From contig NZ_QQTO01000020.1 in the NCBI RefSeq assembly GCF_003351345.1, positions 1 to 64,000 on the forward strand: 64,000 nt of DNA, in the 5' to 3' direction. The notes under the pieces are model-generated. The model was not told the DNA's origin. It made no database searches and saw nothing but the letters and a program-made list of their open reading frames with translations. Position numbers and translations under genes: made by a program. The DNA comes from Allobosea caraganae (GTDB lineage: Bacteria > Pseudomonadota > Alphaproteobacteria > Rhizobiales > Beijerinckiaceae). Below, one piece after another: positions 28,377-36,535 of this stretch (within the stretch, counting starts at the first letter, position 1; every line of letters starts with the position of its first letter).

Positions 28377-28403
28377 TTGGAATAGCATTCCAATTCAGAA
28401 TTG
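28377..28403. promoter_or_regulatory. Overlapping dyads, likely IclR operator
   Basis: TTGGAAT-AGC-ATTCCAA (28377-28393) overlaps CAATTC-A-GAATTG (28391-28403). The first matches the TGGAA...TTCCA core recognised by many IclR proteins. The site sits midway in the 125-bp region between the divergent iclR operon and the gene at 28464, and would cover promoters in both directions. Confidence 0.7.
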
Positions 28404-28463
28404 AGTTTCGTATAGAAGCGGGGCAGGGCCGAGTCAACGAGCCTTGACGGTGAGGGAGCGACC

Positions 28464-29162
28464 ATGAGTCTGGCAGGTGAGGGAGCGGTCGCGATCTGGC
28501 ACGACATCGCTCCGGAAGGGCGCGGCGAGTTCTATGCCTGGCACGGCCAGGAGCACATGCCGGAGCGGGTCGGCATCCCCGGCTTCCTGCGCGGCCGGCG
28601 TTATGTCGCGATCGAGGCCAGCCTCGAATTCTTCAACCTTTACGAAGCCTTGAGCGTCGAGACACTCAAGGGCCAGGATTATACGGCGCGGGTGAACGCG
28701 CCGACGCCATGGACGCTCTCGACGGTGAAGCATTTTCGTTCGGTCGCCCGCTCGATCTGCCGCGTCGCGCATACGGCGGGGCCGTCCCAGGGCGGCCTGA
28801 TCGCAACGCTGCGCTATGACGTGGCGGACGAGAAGGCCGCCGAGCACAGGGCCAAACTGCTGCGCCAGACCATTCCCGACCTGCTCGCCAAGCCCGGCAT
28901 CGCCGGCGTCCATCTCCTGACCGCCGATGCCGAAGCCAGTGGCGTCGCCACCGCCGAGCAGAAGGCGCGCGGCGTTGCCAACACGGTACCGCGCTGGGTG
29001 CTGCTGCTCGAAGGCTGGGGCGACGAGGTCGATTTCATCGCGCTGGCCAAGGCGGAGCTTGCGGCCGGCAAGCTGGAGGCTTTAGGCGCAGAGGGGCCGT
29101 TCGATCTCGGGCTCTACCGCCATCAGGTCACTCGGACCAAGACACCCTGGAGCGCCGGCTGA
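28464..29162 (+). CDS. EthD/DUF4286-like protein of unknown function
   Basis: 232 residues. The N-terminal half has the HGQEHMPERVGIPGFLRGRRYV and FFNLYEALSVETL pattern of dimeric alpha/beta-barrel proteins related to EthD and DUF4286; the second half (about 110-225) appears to repeat the fold more loosely. Such proteins accompany catabolic clusters, some with oxygenases or isomerases. Its stop overlaps the ATG of the SDR gene, so the two make an operon divergent from the IclR-controlled transporter. Reaction unknown. Confidence 0.75.
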   Translation: MSLAGEGAVAIWHDIAPEGRGEFYAWHGQEHMPERVGIPGFLRGRRYVAIEASLEFFNLYEALSVETLKGQDYTARVNAPTPWTLSTVKHFRSVARSICRVAHTAGPSQGGLIATLRYDVADEKAAEHRAKLLRQTIPDLLAKPGIAGVHLLTADAEASGVATAEQKARGVANTVPRWVLLLEGWGDEVDFIALAKAELAAGKLEALGAEGPFDLGLYRHQVTRTKTPWSAG

Positions 29163-29944
29163 TGGGGGCGCGCTACAATCTGCGCAGCCGCCGGGCCATC
29201 GTCACCGGCGGCGCCGGCGGGCTCGGGCGCGGCATTGCCCAGGCGTTGATCGATGCGGGCGCCACCGTCGAACTCTGGGACGCGAATGCGGCCGCTCTGG
29301 CCGAAGCCGCCGCCGATCTCGGCCCGGCCGCGAGCGCCCGCCATATCGACATCACCGACGCGGCCGCAGTCGAGATCGGGGCGGAGGCGGCCTTCCAGAG
29401 CGGCGGCCGCATCGACATCCTGATCAACAATGCCGGCGTGCTCGGCGAGGTGAAGCCGGTCTGGGAGACCTCACCGGAGAACTTTCAGCGCGTGCTGCAG
29501 GTCAACCTGTTCGGCGCCTACCTGGTCACGCGCGCCGTGGTCGGGCGGATGCGGGCGCAGGTGCCGCGCGAGACCGCGGTCAGCCAGCACGCCCTGCGCG
29601 GCCACATCGTCAACATCGCCTCGATCCAGGGCAAGGAAGGCATGGCGCTTGCCGCGGCCTACAGCGCCTCCAAGGCCGGGCTGCTGGCGCTGACCAAGAG
29701 CGTCGCCAAGGAGACGGCGAAGGACGGCATCATCGTCACCGCGATCACGCCCGCCGCCGCCGAAACGGCAATGGCGAAGGAGATCACGGCCGAGCGCCGG
29801 GCCGACATCCTCGCGCGCATCCCGATGGGCCGCTTCGTCGAGATCGAGGAAGTCGCGAGGATGGTGCTCTGGCTCTCCTCCGACGAATGCTCGTTCTCGA
29901 CTGGCGGTATTTTTGACCTGTCGGGCGGCCGGGCGACGTATTGA
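29162..29944 (+). CDS. Short-chain dehydrogenase/reductase (FabG-like)
   Basis: 260 residues, classical SDR. Cofactor motif TGGAGGLGRGIAQAL, NNAG at about 90, catalytic serine in NIASIQGKEG, and YSASKAG with the catalytic Tyr and Lys, then GGIFDLSGGRATY at the C-terminus. An aspartate after strand 2 (ELWDANA) favours NAD(H). Coupled to the EthD/DUF4286-like gene; it probably oxidises or reduces an intermediate of the compound imported by the divergent ABC transporter, which is inference. Confidence 0.9.
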   Translation: MGARYNLRSRRAIVTGGAGGLGRGIAQALIDAGATVELWDANAAALAEAAADLGPAASARHIDITDAAAVEIGAEAAFQSGGRIDILINNAGVLGEVKPVWETSPENFQRVLQVNLFGAYLVTRAVVGRMRAQVPRETAVSQHALRGHIVNIASIQGKEGMALAAAYSASKAGLLALTKSVAKETAKDGIIVTAITPAAAETAMAKEITAERRADILARIPMGRFVEIEEVARMVLWLSSDECSFSTGGIFDLSGGRATY

Positions 29945-29969
29945 ACGTGCCAGCTATCCGGAAATAGCG

Positions 29970-30078
29970 CCGTCATCCCGGACAAGCCGCGAAGCGGCGC
30001 CGCTCCGGGATCCATCGTAGAGCGCTGAGCCTTGCGATGGATCCCGGCGCTACGCTGCGCTCCGGCCGGGATGACGGC
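29970..30078. repeat. Inverted repeat, CCGTCATCCCGG family (copy 2)
   Basis: Arms GCCGTCATCCCGG and CCGGGATGACGGC with the inner pair CCGGGATCCATCG/CGATGGATCCCGG. Fills the gap between the convergent SDR and sulfurtransferase genes; near-identical in layout to the copy at 24694. Confidence 0.87.
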
Positions 30079-30093
30079 GAGGGTGAGGTAAGT

Positions 30094-30951
30094 TCAGCCC
30101 TTCTTGGCTGGCCCGGTCGCGATCGGGCGGTCGCTGGCGCCCCATTCGGCCCAGGAGCCGTCATAGATCGCGCGCGCCGGCTTGCCGATCGTCTCCAGCG
30201 CGGCCGAGAGGATCGCCGCCGAGACGCCCGAGCCGCAACTGGTGATCAGCGGCTTGTCCAGGTCGACGCCCGCCTCGGCAAAAGCGGCCGCGATCGCCTC
30301 GGGCGATTTCAGCGCGCCATCCGCGACGATGGCCGGGAAGGGCAGGCTGAGCGAGCCCGGCATATGGCCGGAGCGCACGCCGGGGCGCGGTTCCGGCGCC
30401 TCGCCACGGAAGCGGTCGCCCGGGCGCGCGTCGACGACCTGGATGGAGCCACTACCGAGCGCGCGCTCGACATCGCCGGCATCGGCCACGGCCGAATGGT
30501 CGAGCCTTGCAGTGAAGGTGCGGGCGGCACGGGAGCGTGGCGGGCCTTCCTCGACCGGCCGGCCTTCCGCCTGCCATTTCGGGAAGCCGCCTTCGAGAAT
30601 CACCACGTCCTTGGCGCCGAAGGTCTTGAAGGTCCAGCGCACGCGCGGGGCCGAGAACAGGCCGAGCCCGTCATAGACGACGATCTTCATGCCGTCGCCG
30701 ATGCCGATCCCGCCCACAGTGGCGGCGAAGATTTCAGGCCGGGGCAACATGTGCGGCAGATCGGAGCCCGTGTCCTTGACCGTGTCGATGTCGAAGCGCA
30801 GCGCGCCGGGAATGCGGCGCTCGGCATATTCGGCATGCGGATCGCGGGCATGGACCGGCAGGTACCAGGAGCCGTCGACCACGACGACGTCGGGCGCGTT
30901 CAGGCGCTCGGCCAGCCAGTCGGTGGAGACGAAGACATCATCGCGGGCCAT
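30094..30951 (-). CDS. sseA: 3-mercaptopyruvate sulfurtransferase (two rhodanese domains)
   Basis: 285 residues, two rhodanese domains (about 8-130 and 155-280). The active-site loop of the second domain is CGSGVS with Cys239; the CG[ST]GV form marks mercaptopyruvate sulfurtransferase and not thiosulfate sulfurtransferase (CRKGVT). Catalyses sulfur transfer from 3-mercaptopyruvate to thiols or cyanide. ATG at 30951; 28 bp after the AlaX gene stop, so probably cotranscribed. Confidence 0.92.
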   Translation of the reverse strand: MARDDVFVSTDWLAERLNAPDVVVVDGSWYLPVHARDPHAEYAERRIPGALRFDIDTVKDTGSDLPHMLPRPEIFAATVGGIGIGDGMKIVVYDGLGLFSAPRVRWTFKTFGAKDVVILEGGFPKWQAEGRPVEEGPPRSRAARTFTARLDHSAVADAGDVERALGSGSIQVVDARPGDRFRGEAPEPRPGVRSGHMPGSLSLPFPAIVADGALKSPEAIAAAFAEAGVDLDKPLITSCGSGVSAAILSAALETIGKPARAIYDGSWAEWGASDRPIATGPAKKG

Positions 30952-30979
30952 TGGGCGTTTCCCGTCTTTCTCAAGGATT

Positions 30980-31696
30980 TCAGGCGAGGGCGATGCGCAC
31001 GCGCCGGTTCTGCTTGCCCTTTTTCTCGATATCGGTGATCGCGACAAGGCCGATCTCGGAGGTGTTGCGCACATGCGTGCCGCCGCAGGGCTGCAGGTCG
31101 ATGCCCTCGATCGAGACCAGGCGGACGCGGCCCGAGCCGCGCGGCGGCTGCACCGACATGGTCTTGACCAGGCCGGGATTGGCGTCGAGCTCCGCGTCGG
31201 TGATCCAGCTTTCGGTGACGGCGGCGTTGCGGGCGACGAGTTCGTTCAGCTTCTCCGCGACCTCGGCCTTGTCGAGCCCGCCCTCGGGAATGTCGAAGTC
31301 GAGCCTGCCATCGCCATCGCCGATCGAGCCGCCGGTGACGGGGTAGGGCAGCACGACGCTGAGCAAATGCAGCGCGGTGTGGATGCGCATGCGCTTCAGC
31401 CGGCGCTCCCAGTCGAGCACGAGGGTCACGGTCTCGCCAACGGCGGGCGCGGCCTGGTCCGCGGCCGGGACATGGATGACCTGGCTCTTGTCTTCCTTGT
31501 TGTAGATCGTGGTGCCGATCGCGATCTCGGAACCGTCGCCGCGCCGGAGCACGCCGACATCGCCGGGCTGGCCGCCGCCGGTGGCGTAGAAGATGGTGCG
31601 GTCGAGCACAATGCCGCCGAGCTCGTTGACGGCCTCGACCTTGGCCGGCGTCTCCCTCAGATAGGCGTCGTCGCGGAACAGCAATTCGGTCGGCAT
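30980..31696 (-). CDS. Alanyl-tRNA editing protein (AlaX)
   Basis: 238 residues. Stand-alone relative of the AlaRS editing domain: ATGGGQPGDVG, zinc-site HxxxH at 106-110 (RIHTALHLL) and the distal CGGTH motif (QPCGGTHVRNTSEIG). It deacylates Ser-tRNA(Ala) or Gly-tRNA(Ala) in trans. ATG at 31696. The length and lack of an extra C-terminal coiled coil fit AlaX-M. Confidence 0.9.
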   Translation of the reverse strand: MPTELLFRDDAYLRETPAKVEAVNELGGIVLDRTIFYATGGGQPGDVGVLRRGDGSEIAIGTTIYNKEDKSQVIHVPAADQAAPAVGETVTLVLDWERRLKRMRIHTALHLLSVVLPYPVTGGSIGDGDGRLDFDIPEGGLDKAEVAEKLNELVARNAAVTESWITDAELDANPGLVKTMSVQPPRGSGRVRLVSIEGIDLQPCGGTHVRNTSEIGLVAITDIEKKGKQNRRVRIALA

Positions 31697-31864
31697 CGGC
31701 TTCAAGTCCCGGATCTTCGTTTTCGTGGCGCATTGGCGGCGCCGGTCGCGGCGGACGATGCACCGAATGCGCGCGCCGCGCCATAGCCGCATGTTTCGGC
31801 AGCGTTGACCATTGCACGGGGGCAGGGCGCGGCGGTAATCCCTTATGACAGCCCCGGAGAGCCC

Positions 31865-32650
31865 ATGTCATTGCCGCGCATGCAGCCGAAGGACGGCGTC
31901 GCCTGGATCACCGGCGCGAGCTCCGGCATCGGCGAGGCGGTGGCGCTCGAACTGGCCGAGCGTGGCTGGACGGTGGCGATCACGGCGCGCCGGCTCGACC
32001 TGCTGGAGGTGATCGCCGACAGTGCCGCCGACCTGCCCGGCCGCATCGTCGCCCATGCCGGCGACGTCACCGATGCTGCGGCGATGCGGGCGCTGGTCGA
32101 GGGCATCGAGAGCGTGCACGGGCCGATCGCACTCGCCTTCCTCAATGCCGGCATCGCGCCGAAATCCAAGACCGAGCCGCTCGACCTTGCGGCGCTGGAG
32201 GCGGCTGTCGACATCAACCTGCTCGGTGCCGCCCGCGGGCTTGCCGCGGTGCTGGAGCGGATGAAGCAGCGTGGGCGCGGGCACATCGTCGTGAACGCTT
32301 CGGTCGCCGGCTATGGCGGCCTGCCGGGCGCGGTGGCCTATGGCACCTCGAAGGCGGGAGCGATCTATCTGTGCGAATCGCTGAAGCCGGGCTGCGAGAA
32401 GTTCGGCATCCGCGTGCAGGTGCTCAATCTCGGCTTCATCGACACGCCGATGACGCAGAAGCACGAATATTTGATGCCGTTCCTGATGCCGGTCGAGGAG
32501 GCGGCGCGGCGCGCGGTCGACGGCTTCGAGCGCGGCGGCTTCGAGATCGCCGTCCCGCGCCGGATGGCCTGGGGGCTGAAGCTGCTGAACCTGCTGCCGT
32601 ACCCGCTCTATTTCCGCGCGGTCACGCGACTGTCCAGGCGCGGCGGCTAG
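31865..32650 (+). CDS. SDR family NAD(P)-dependent oxidoreductase
   Basis: 261 residues from the ATG at 31865. Cofactor loop TGASSGIGEAVALELAERG followed by ARR (favours NADPH), NAGIAPKS, catalytic serine in NASVAGYGG and YGTSKAG. The C-terminus continues past the usual SDR core (RRMAWGLKLLNLLPYPLYFRAVTRL), as in lipid-related SDRs of the DhrS7/YqjQ type. Divergent from alaX and convergent with the photolyase gene. Confidence 0.88.
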   Translation: MSLPRMQPKDGVAWITGASSGIGEAVALELAERGWTVAITARRLDLLEVIADSAADLPGRIVAHAGDVTDAAAMRALVEGIESVHGPIALAFLNAGIAPKSKTEPLDLAALEAAVDINLLGAARGLAAVLERMKQRGRGHIVVNASVAGYGGLPGAVAYGTSKAGAIYLCESLKPGCEKFGIRVQVLNLGFIDTPMTQKHEYLMPFLMPVEEAARRAVDGFERGGFEIAVPRRMAWGLKLLNLLPYPLYFRAVTRLSRRGG

Positions 32651-32679
32651 CCGCATCGTCCCGCGGGACGGCGCTTGCG

Positions 32680-34128
32680 TCAGTTGCCGCCCAGCGTTGC
32701 CAGCGCATCGAGAGCGCGGCGGCGGCCTAAATCGAGCGCGATGATCGGCTCGGGATAGGTCTCGCCGAGCCGGATGTTGGTGGCCGCGAGCTCCGCCGGG
32801 CGCGCCTTCCAGGGTTGATGAATCGACTTGTCGCCGAGGCCGGCGATCTCCGGCACCCAGCGGCGGACATATGAGCCCTTGGGGTCGAACTTCTCGCCCT
32901 GCGTGACCGGATTGAAGATGCGGAAATAGGGGGCGGCGTCGGCGCCCGAGCCCGCGACCCATTGCCAGCTCGCAGGATTGTTGGCCGGGTCGGCATCGAC
33001 CAGCGTGTCCCAGAACCAGGCCTCGCCCTCGCGCCAGTCGATCAGCAGGTGCTTGATCAGGAAGGAGGCCACGACCATCCGCACGCGGTTATGCATCCAG
33101 CCGGTCGTCCAGAGCTCGCGCATGCTGGCATCGATGATCGGATAGCCGGTCTGCCCGCGCCGCCAGGCGCGCAACGCCGCCGAATCGTTCCGCCACGGAA
33201 ACCTGTCGAAGCGCCGGTTGTAGTTCGCCGTCGCCAGACCGGGATTGTGGAAGAGCAGATGGTAGGAGAACTCGCGCCAGCCGATCTCCGAGAGGAACTT
33301 GTCGACATCGCCCTGCAATGCCGGATGCGCATGGGCGGCGGCCTGCGCCGCATGCCAGATCTGACGCGGGCTGAGCTCGCCGAAGCGCAGATGCGGCGAA
33401 AGCCGCGAGGTCGCGGCCTTATCCGGGCGATCGCGCTCCTCGCCATAGCCGCGAATCGGCCCATCGAGAAACTCGGCCAGAGCCTGTCGGGCGCCAGCTT
33501 CGCCCGGCATCCAGGCTTCGCGCAGCCCTCCGGCCCAATCGGGCGCGGTCGGCTCGAGCGCCAGCGCCTCGAGGGGGAGCGCACGCTTTTTCAACTGTGG
33601 CGGCAAGGGCAGGGCGTCGATTCGCTCTGGCGCGGGTCCTGGCGTCGCCGGCTCGCCCTTGGCCCGGGCGGCGCGCCAATAGGGCGTGAACACCTTCATC
33701 GGCGTTCCGCTGGTGGTGGCGATCTCCCAGGGCTCGTTGAGCAGGTTCGCGTTGTGGCTTTCGACCTTGACGCCGGCAGCCAGGAGATTCGCCTTCAGCG
33801 CCGTGTCGAGCGCGACCGCGGCGCCGTCATAGCGCCGGTTCCAACTGACGATATCGATGCCGCATGCGGCCACGACTTCCGGAAGGATTCGGGCCGGGTC
33901 GCCCTGCATCAGCACGAGCGCGCCGCCCTTATCCGTCAGGCTTTTCGCCAGGGCAGCGAGCGAGCGCGACAACCACCAGCGCGCGGCGCCGCCGAGCGGC
34001 CGACGTTCTGGCCCCTCGTCGTGGATGTAGAGGCAAAATACAGGGCCGCGCGATGCGGCCGCTGCGAGGGCGGAATTGTCGGCGAGCCGGAGGTCGTCGC
34101 GGAACCAGACAAGGGAGGATGCGCTCAT
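32680..34128 (-). CDS. phrB: Deoxyribodipyrimidine photolyase (class I CPD)
   Basis: 482 residues. N-terminal antenna-binding domain (LVWFRDDLRLADNSAL) and C-terminal FAD-binding domain with TSRLSPHLRFGELSPRQIWHA, EIGWREFSYHLLFHNP, the WxxGxTGYPIID-like segment (WRRGQTGYPIIDASMRELWTTGWMHNRVRMVVASFLIKHLLIDWREGEAWF) and DADPANNPASWQWVAGSGADAAPYFRIFNP. Light-driven repair of cyclobutane pyrimidine dimers. Convergent with the SDR gene. Confidence 0.95.
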   Translation of the reverse strand: MSASSLVWFRDDLRLADNSALAAAASRGPVFCLYIHDEGPERRPLGGAARWWLSRSLAALAKSLTDKGGALVLMQGDPARILPEVVAACGIDIVSWNRRYDGAAVALDTALKANLLAAGVKVESHNANLLNEPWEIATTSGTPMKVFTPYWRAARAKGEPATPGPAPERIDALPLPPQLKKRALPLEALALEPTAPDWAGGLREAWMPGEAGARQALAEFLDGPIRGYGEERDRPDKAATSRLSPHLRFGELSPRQIWHAAQAAAHAHPALQGDVDKFLSEIGWREFSYHLLFHNPGLATANYNRRFDRFPWRNDSAALRAWRRGQTGYPIIDASMRELWTTGWMHNRVRMVVASFLIKHLLIDWREGEAWFWDTLVDADPANNPASWQWVAGSGADAAPYFRIFNPVTQGEKFDPKGSYVRRWVPEIAGLGDKSIHQPWKARPAELAATNIRLGETYPEPIIALDLGRRRALDALATLGGN

Positions 34129-34365
34129 CGCAAGCTTGCCTCGACGTTTCTGCGAGTAGGCCAGTGTGTCGCGCCGGAAAGAGCGCCTTCGAGGAACTGC
34201 CGATGGAGGGAAAGGTTCGTCACCGGAGCGATCGCCACAAGGCGGAACAGCTTAAAGCGGCGACTGATTCCGAACGCGGGCGCCCAGGCGCTGCGAGCCT
34301 GAGACGGAAGCGCGTCGCAGCCGGTGGCACCGCAGGGAGCGACTATCAGCGACTGATCGGGAGTT

Positions 34366-34439
34366 TGGAGGCCTCGCCCGGAATCGAACCGGGGTGCAAG
34401 GATTTGCAGTCCTCTGCGTAACCACTCCGCCACGAGGCC
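34366..34439 (-). tRNA. tRNA-Cys (anticodon GCA)
   Basis: Read on the minus strand: acceptor GGCCTCG pairs with CGAGGCC, discriminator T, CCA encoded. Anticodon loop CTGCAAA gives GCA; T-arm GGTTCGAATCC. 74 nucleotides with CCA, normal for tRNA-Cys. The 237-bp gap before it (34129-34365) shows no gene. Confidence 0.95.
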
Positions 34440-34618
34440 ATCCTGGGAATTGCCATACGGCGAATTCCTTAGCGCCGCGTATAACCACATGGCGGGCCTG
34501 CCCGCAACCCAATCCGACGCCATGCACAGGCGAACATTGTCCCAAGCGATTTCCTGCCATGGGAATGTCGTAAAGGGCTTGCGCCCATGGGGGAGCGCCG
34601 CTATACGCCGCCCACCGG

Positions 34619-34693
34619 TCCCGGATAGCTCAGCGGTAGAGCAATCGACTGTTAATCGATTGGTCGCAGGTTCGAATCCTGCTCCGGGAGCCA
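34619..34693 (+). tRNA. tRNA-Asn (anticodon GTT)
   Basis: Acceptor TCCCGGA pairs with TCCGGGA, discriminator G, CCA encoded. D-arm AGCTCAGCGGTAGAGC, anticodon stem-loop with GTT (CGACTGTTAATCG), T-arm GCAGGTTCGAATCCTGC. 75 nucleotides. Divergent from tRNA-Cys, 179 bp away. Confidence 0.96.
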
Positions 34694-35010
34694 GTGCTCC
34701 CACGGTGTTTTCGAAGCATTGGCAATTTCTCCTGAAATTGGCCTGGGTAGCACATGGGTAGCAAATTTAGCGGCGGCTCGCATTGAACGAACGCTGCGCC
34801 GCCTGGCGACCGGGCCGACCGGCCGGTACCCTGGTCGCCAACGTAACGCTGCAACGAATTTGAGCTGGCAACGGCGGAGGCCGAGAAGTGGCCCTGATGG
34901 CGATTGCTAAAATGCAACAACGCTCGGCCGCATGCGTTGCTGGCAATTCAAAGCCTTGCACAACTAGCGATCGGTGATCTTAGGTTTGCCTACCTGATAG
35001 GGGGAGGCAC
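34694..35010. other. Non-coding stretch after tRNA-Asn
   Basis: 317 bp without a convincing gene. It contains a short direct repeat, TGGGTAGCA, twice within 20 bp at about 34744-34763, and is visibly less GC-rich in its last 100 bases than neighbouring DNA. The 3' end of a tRNA gene is a common integration site for mobile elements, but I find no integrase, no second copy of the tRNA end and no other mobile gene here. Confidence 0.4.
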
Positions 35011-35490
35011 ATGATTGCTCGTCTAACAGCGGTGCTGAGCATCTCGGCCGCTCTCGCTGGCTGCATGAATGCAGCGCGTCCGGGTTCGATGCCGCCGGGG
35101 TCGGAAGAGGCGCTGCAGCAAGCGAAGGAGCAAGAGCCTCTCATTCGCCGAATGATCGCTCAGGCGCTGGTCAATGCGAACGAGATGAAGGCCGGCCCGT
35201 TCTCGCCGCGTGCCCGCGTCAGCAGCGCAACGATAACCGGACCTAACGTCCATCAGGACCCTATCACGGGCGGCTGGGCCGTTCTGTTTTGCGTCAATGC
35301 CCAGTCTAAGCGGAATTTTTCGGAGACAATCCAGAAGCAAATCGCGGTCTACAAGACGGCGAATGGCTGGCGCCTGTCGGGCCGCAACCTTCAAGGCGGC
35401 ATCGATTGCGGGAAGGAGACCAAGCCGTTCACCGATCTCATCACCCTGGCGAGCGAGCTCGCGGACGCTCATGACCAAGCCAAGCAGTGA
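35011..35490 (+). CDS. Putative lipoprotein of unknown function
   Basis: 159 residues. Signal peptide with lipobox LAGC, cysteine at 18 (LTAVLSISAALAGCMNAARPG). A helical segment follows, then VFLC-like strands (GGWAVLFCVNAQSKRNF, QIAVYKTANGWRLSGRN). Cysteines at two later positions could pair. ATG at 35011 has GGGGGAGG upstream. Base composition is less GC-rich than the surrounding genes. No family recognised; coding status judged from the signal peptide and ribosome binding site. Confidence 0.7.
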   Translation: MIARLTAVLSISAALAGCMNAARPGSMPPGSEEALQQAKEQEPLIRRMIAQALVNANEMKAGPFSPRARVSSATITGPNVHQDPITGGWAVLFCVNAQSKRNFSETIQKQIAVYKTANGWRLSGRNLQGGIDCGKETKPFTDLITLASELADAHDQAKQ

Positions 35491-35496
35491 TCTCTG

Positions 35497-35544
35497 ACGC
35501 GCCGAACCGTTGGGCGGATGCGAGTGCCCGCCGTTTCGGCGTGT
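35497..35544. terminator. Hairpin after the lipoprotein gene
   Basis: ACGCGCCGAA and TTCGGCGTGT form the outer stem and GGGCGG/CCCGCC the inner stem of an imperfect palindrome that begins 7 bp after the stop codon. No T-run follows, so it is either a weak terminator or a small repeat. Confidence 0.4.
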
Positions 35545-35709
35545 ACTGAGCAATATCCGCGAGTTCTTCGCGATGACGGCTGGAGTCTATCTGCTCGGCG
35601 CCATCAACCGGCCGCCCTTTTCCCGAGCCGAGCTTCGTAACAGGCAGCCGCAATGTGACCAGTGGCTGGCCACCCTGTTCGATGGCGGCCAGCCGCTGCA
35701 GTCGCTGGC

Positions 35710-36534
35710 TCAGCTCAGGCCGAGCACGCCCTGCAGCTTGGCGAGGTCCTCGGCCAGCGTCGTGATCGCGGCCGCGAGCGTCTTGCGGTCGGCTTCGCTC
35801 AGCTTGTCATAGGTCTCGAAGCCGCCGCTCTGGAGGCGGTACTTGGCCAGCGTCTTCTCGACCGTGGCGAAGTTGGCGTCGACCTTGGCGGCGAAGGCCT
35901 TGTCGCTGCGCTCGGTCAGCGGGCGCAGCAGGTCGACGATCTTCTTGGCGCCGTCGATATTGGCCTGGAAGTCCCATAGGTCGGTATGGCTGTAGCGATC
36001 CTCCTCGCCGGAGATCTTGGTGGCCGCGACCTCCTCGATCAGGGCCGCAGCGCCGCCGATCATCTTGTCGGGCGGGATGGTCAGGCCCCTGACGCGAGTC
36101 TGCAGGTCGCTGACGTCGCTCATCAGCTTGTCGGCGAAGGGGCTGAGGCCCTCCGTGCTCTTCTTGGCGAAGAGCCCGTACTCGATCCTGTGGAAGCCGG
36201 TGAACTCCGGATCCTCCTCCTTCTTCTCATGGTCGTCGGCGCGTGAATCGATCGCGCCGTCGAGATCGCTGAACAGCTCGGCGATCGGCTCGATCATCTC
36301 GTAGGAGACGCGCGTCGAGGCGTAGAGCGACTGCGCCTTGGCGAGGTCGCCGGCCTTGACCGCGTCGGTGAAGGCCTTGGTGTCACGGACCAGCGTGTCG
36401 ACGCCACGCGAGACGTAGAGCTTGTAGTCCGCGATCGGGGTGACGAGCTCGAGCGGCGAGACGGCGAGAGCCGGGCTCGCGATCACGGCGACGATCATGC
36501 TGGCGCCGGCCAGCCAGGCGAAACGCTTGGCCAT
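35710..36534 (-). CDS. efeM: EfeM/EfeO-type periplasmic iron-binding protein, M75 (imelysin) domain only
   Basis: 274 residues with signal peptide ([12 protein letters not shown]) and then one M75 imelysin domain. It contains [21 protein letters not shown] and [11 protein letters not shown], giving the GxHxxE iron site, as in the M75 half of E. coli EfeO. No cupredoxin domain. It begins 1 bp after the efeB stop. It probably binds ferric or ferrous iron in the periplasm for EfeU. The preceding EfeO lacks this site, so the two seem to share the usual EfeO work. Confidence 0.9.
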   Translation of the reverse strand: MAKRFAWLAGASMIVAVIASPALAVSPLELVTPIADYKLYVSRGVDTLVRDTKAFTDAVKAGDLAKAQSLYASTRVSYEMIEPIAELFSDLDGAIDSRADDHEKKEEDPEFTGFHRIEYGLFAKKSTEGLSPFADKLMSDVSDLQTRVRGLTIPPDKMIGGAAALIEEVAATKISGEEDRYSHTDLWDFQANIDGAKKIVDLLRPLTERSDKAFAAKVDANFATVEKTLAKYRLQSGGFETYDKLSEADRKTLAAAITTLAEDLAKLQGVLGLS

Positions 36535-36535
36535 C

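Noticed and set aside
34125..34703. Minus-strand frame spanning both tRNA genes
   Set aside because: It contains typical tRNA-antisense peptide strings (such as GSRSRIRTCDQ); artefact.
34744..34763. TGGGTAGCA direct repeat as an att site
   Set aside because: Only two tandem short copies; no integrase and no duplicate of the tRNA end, so not reported as an attachment site.
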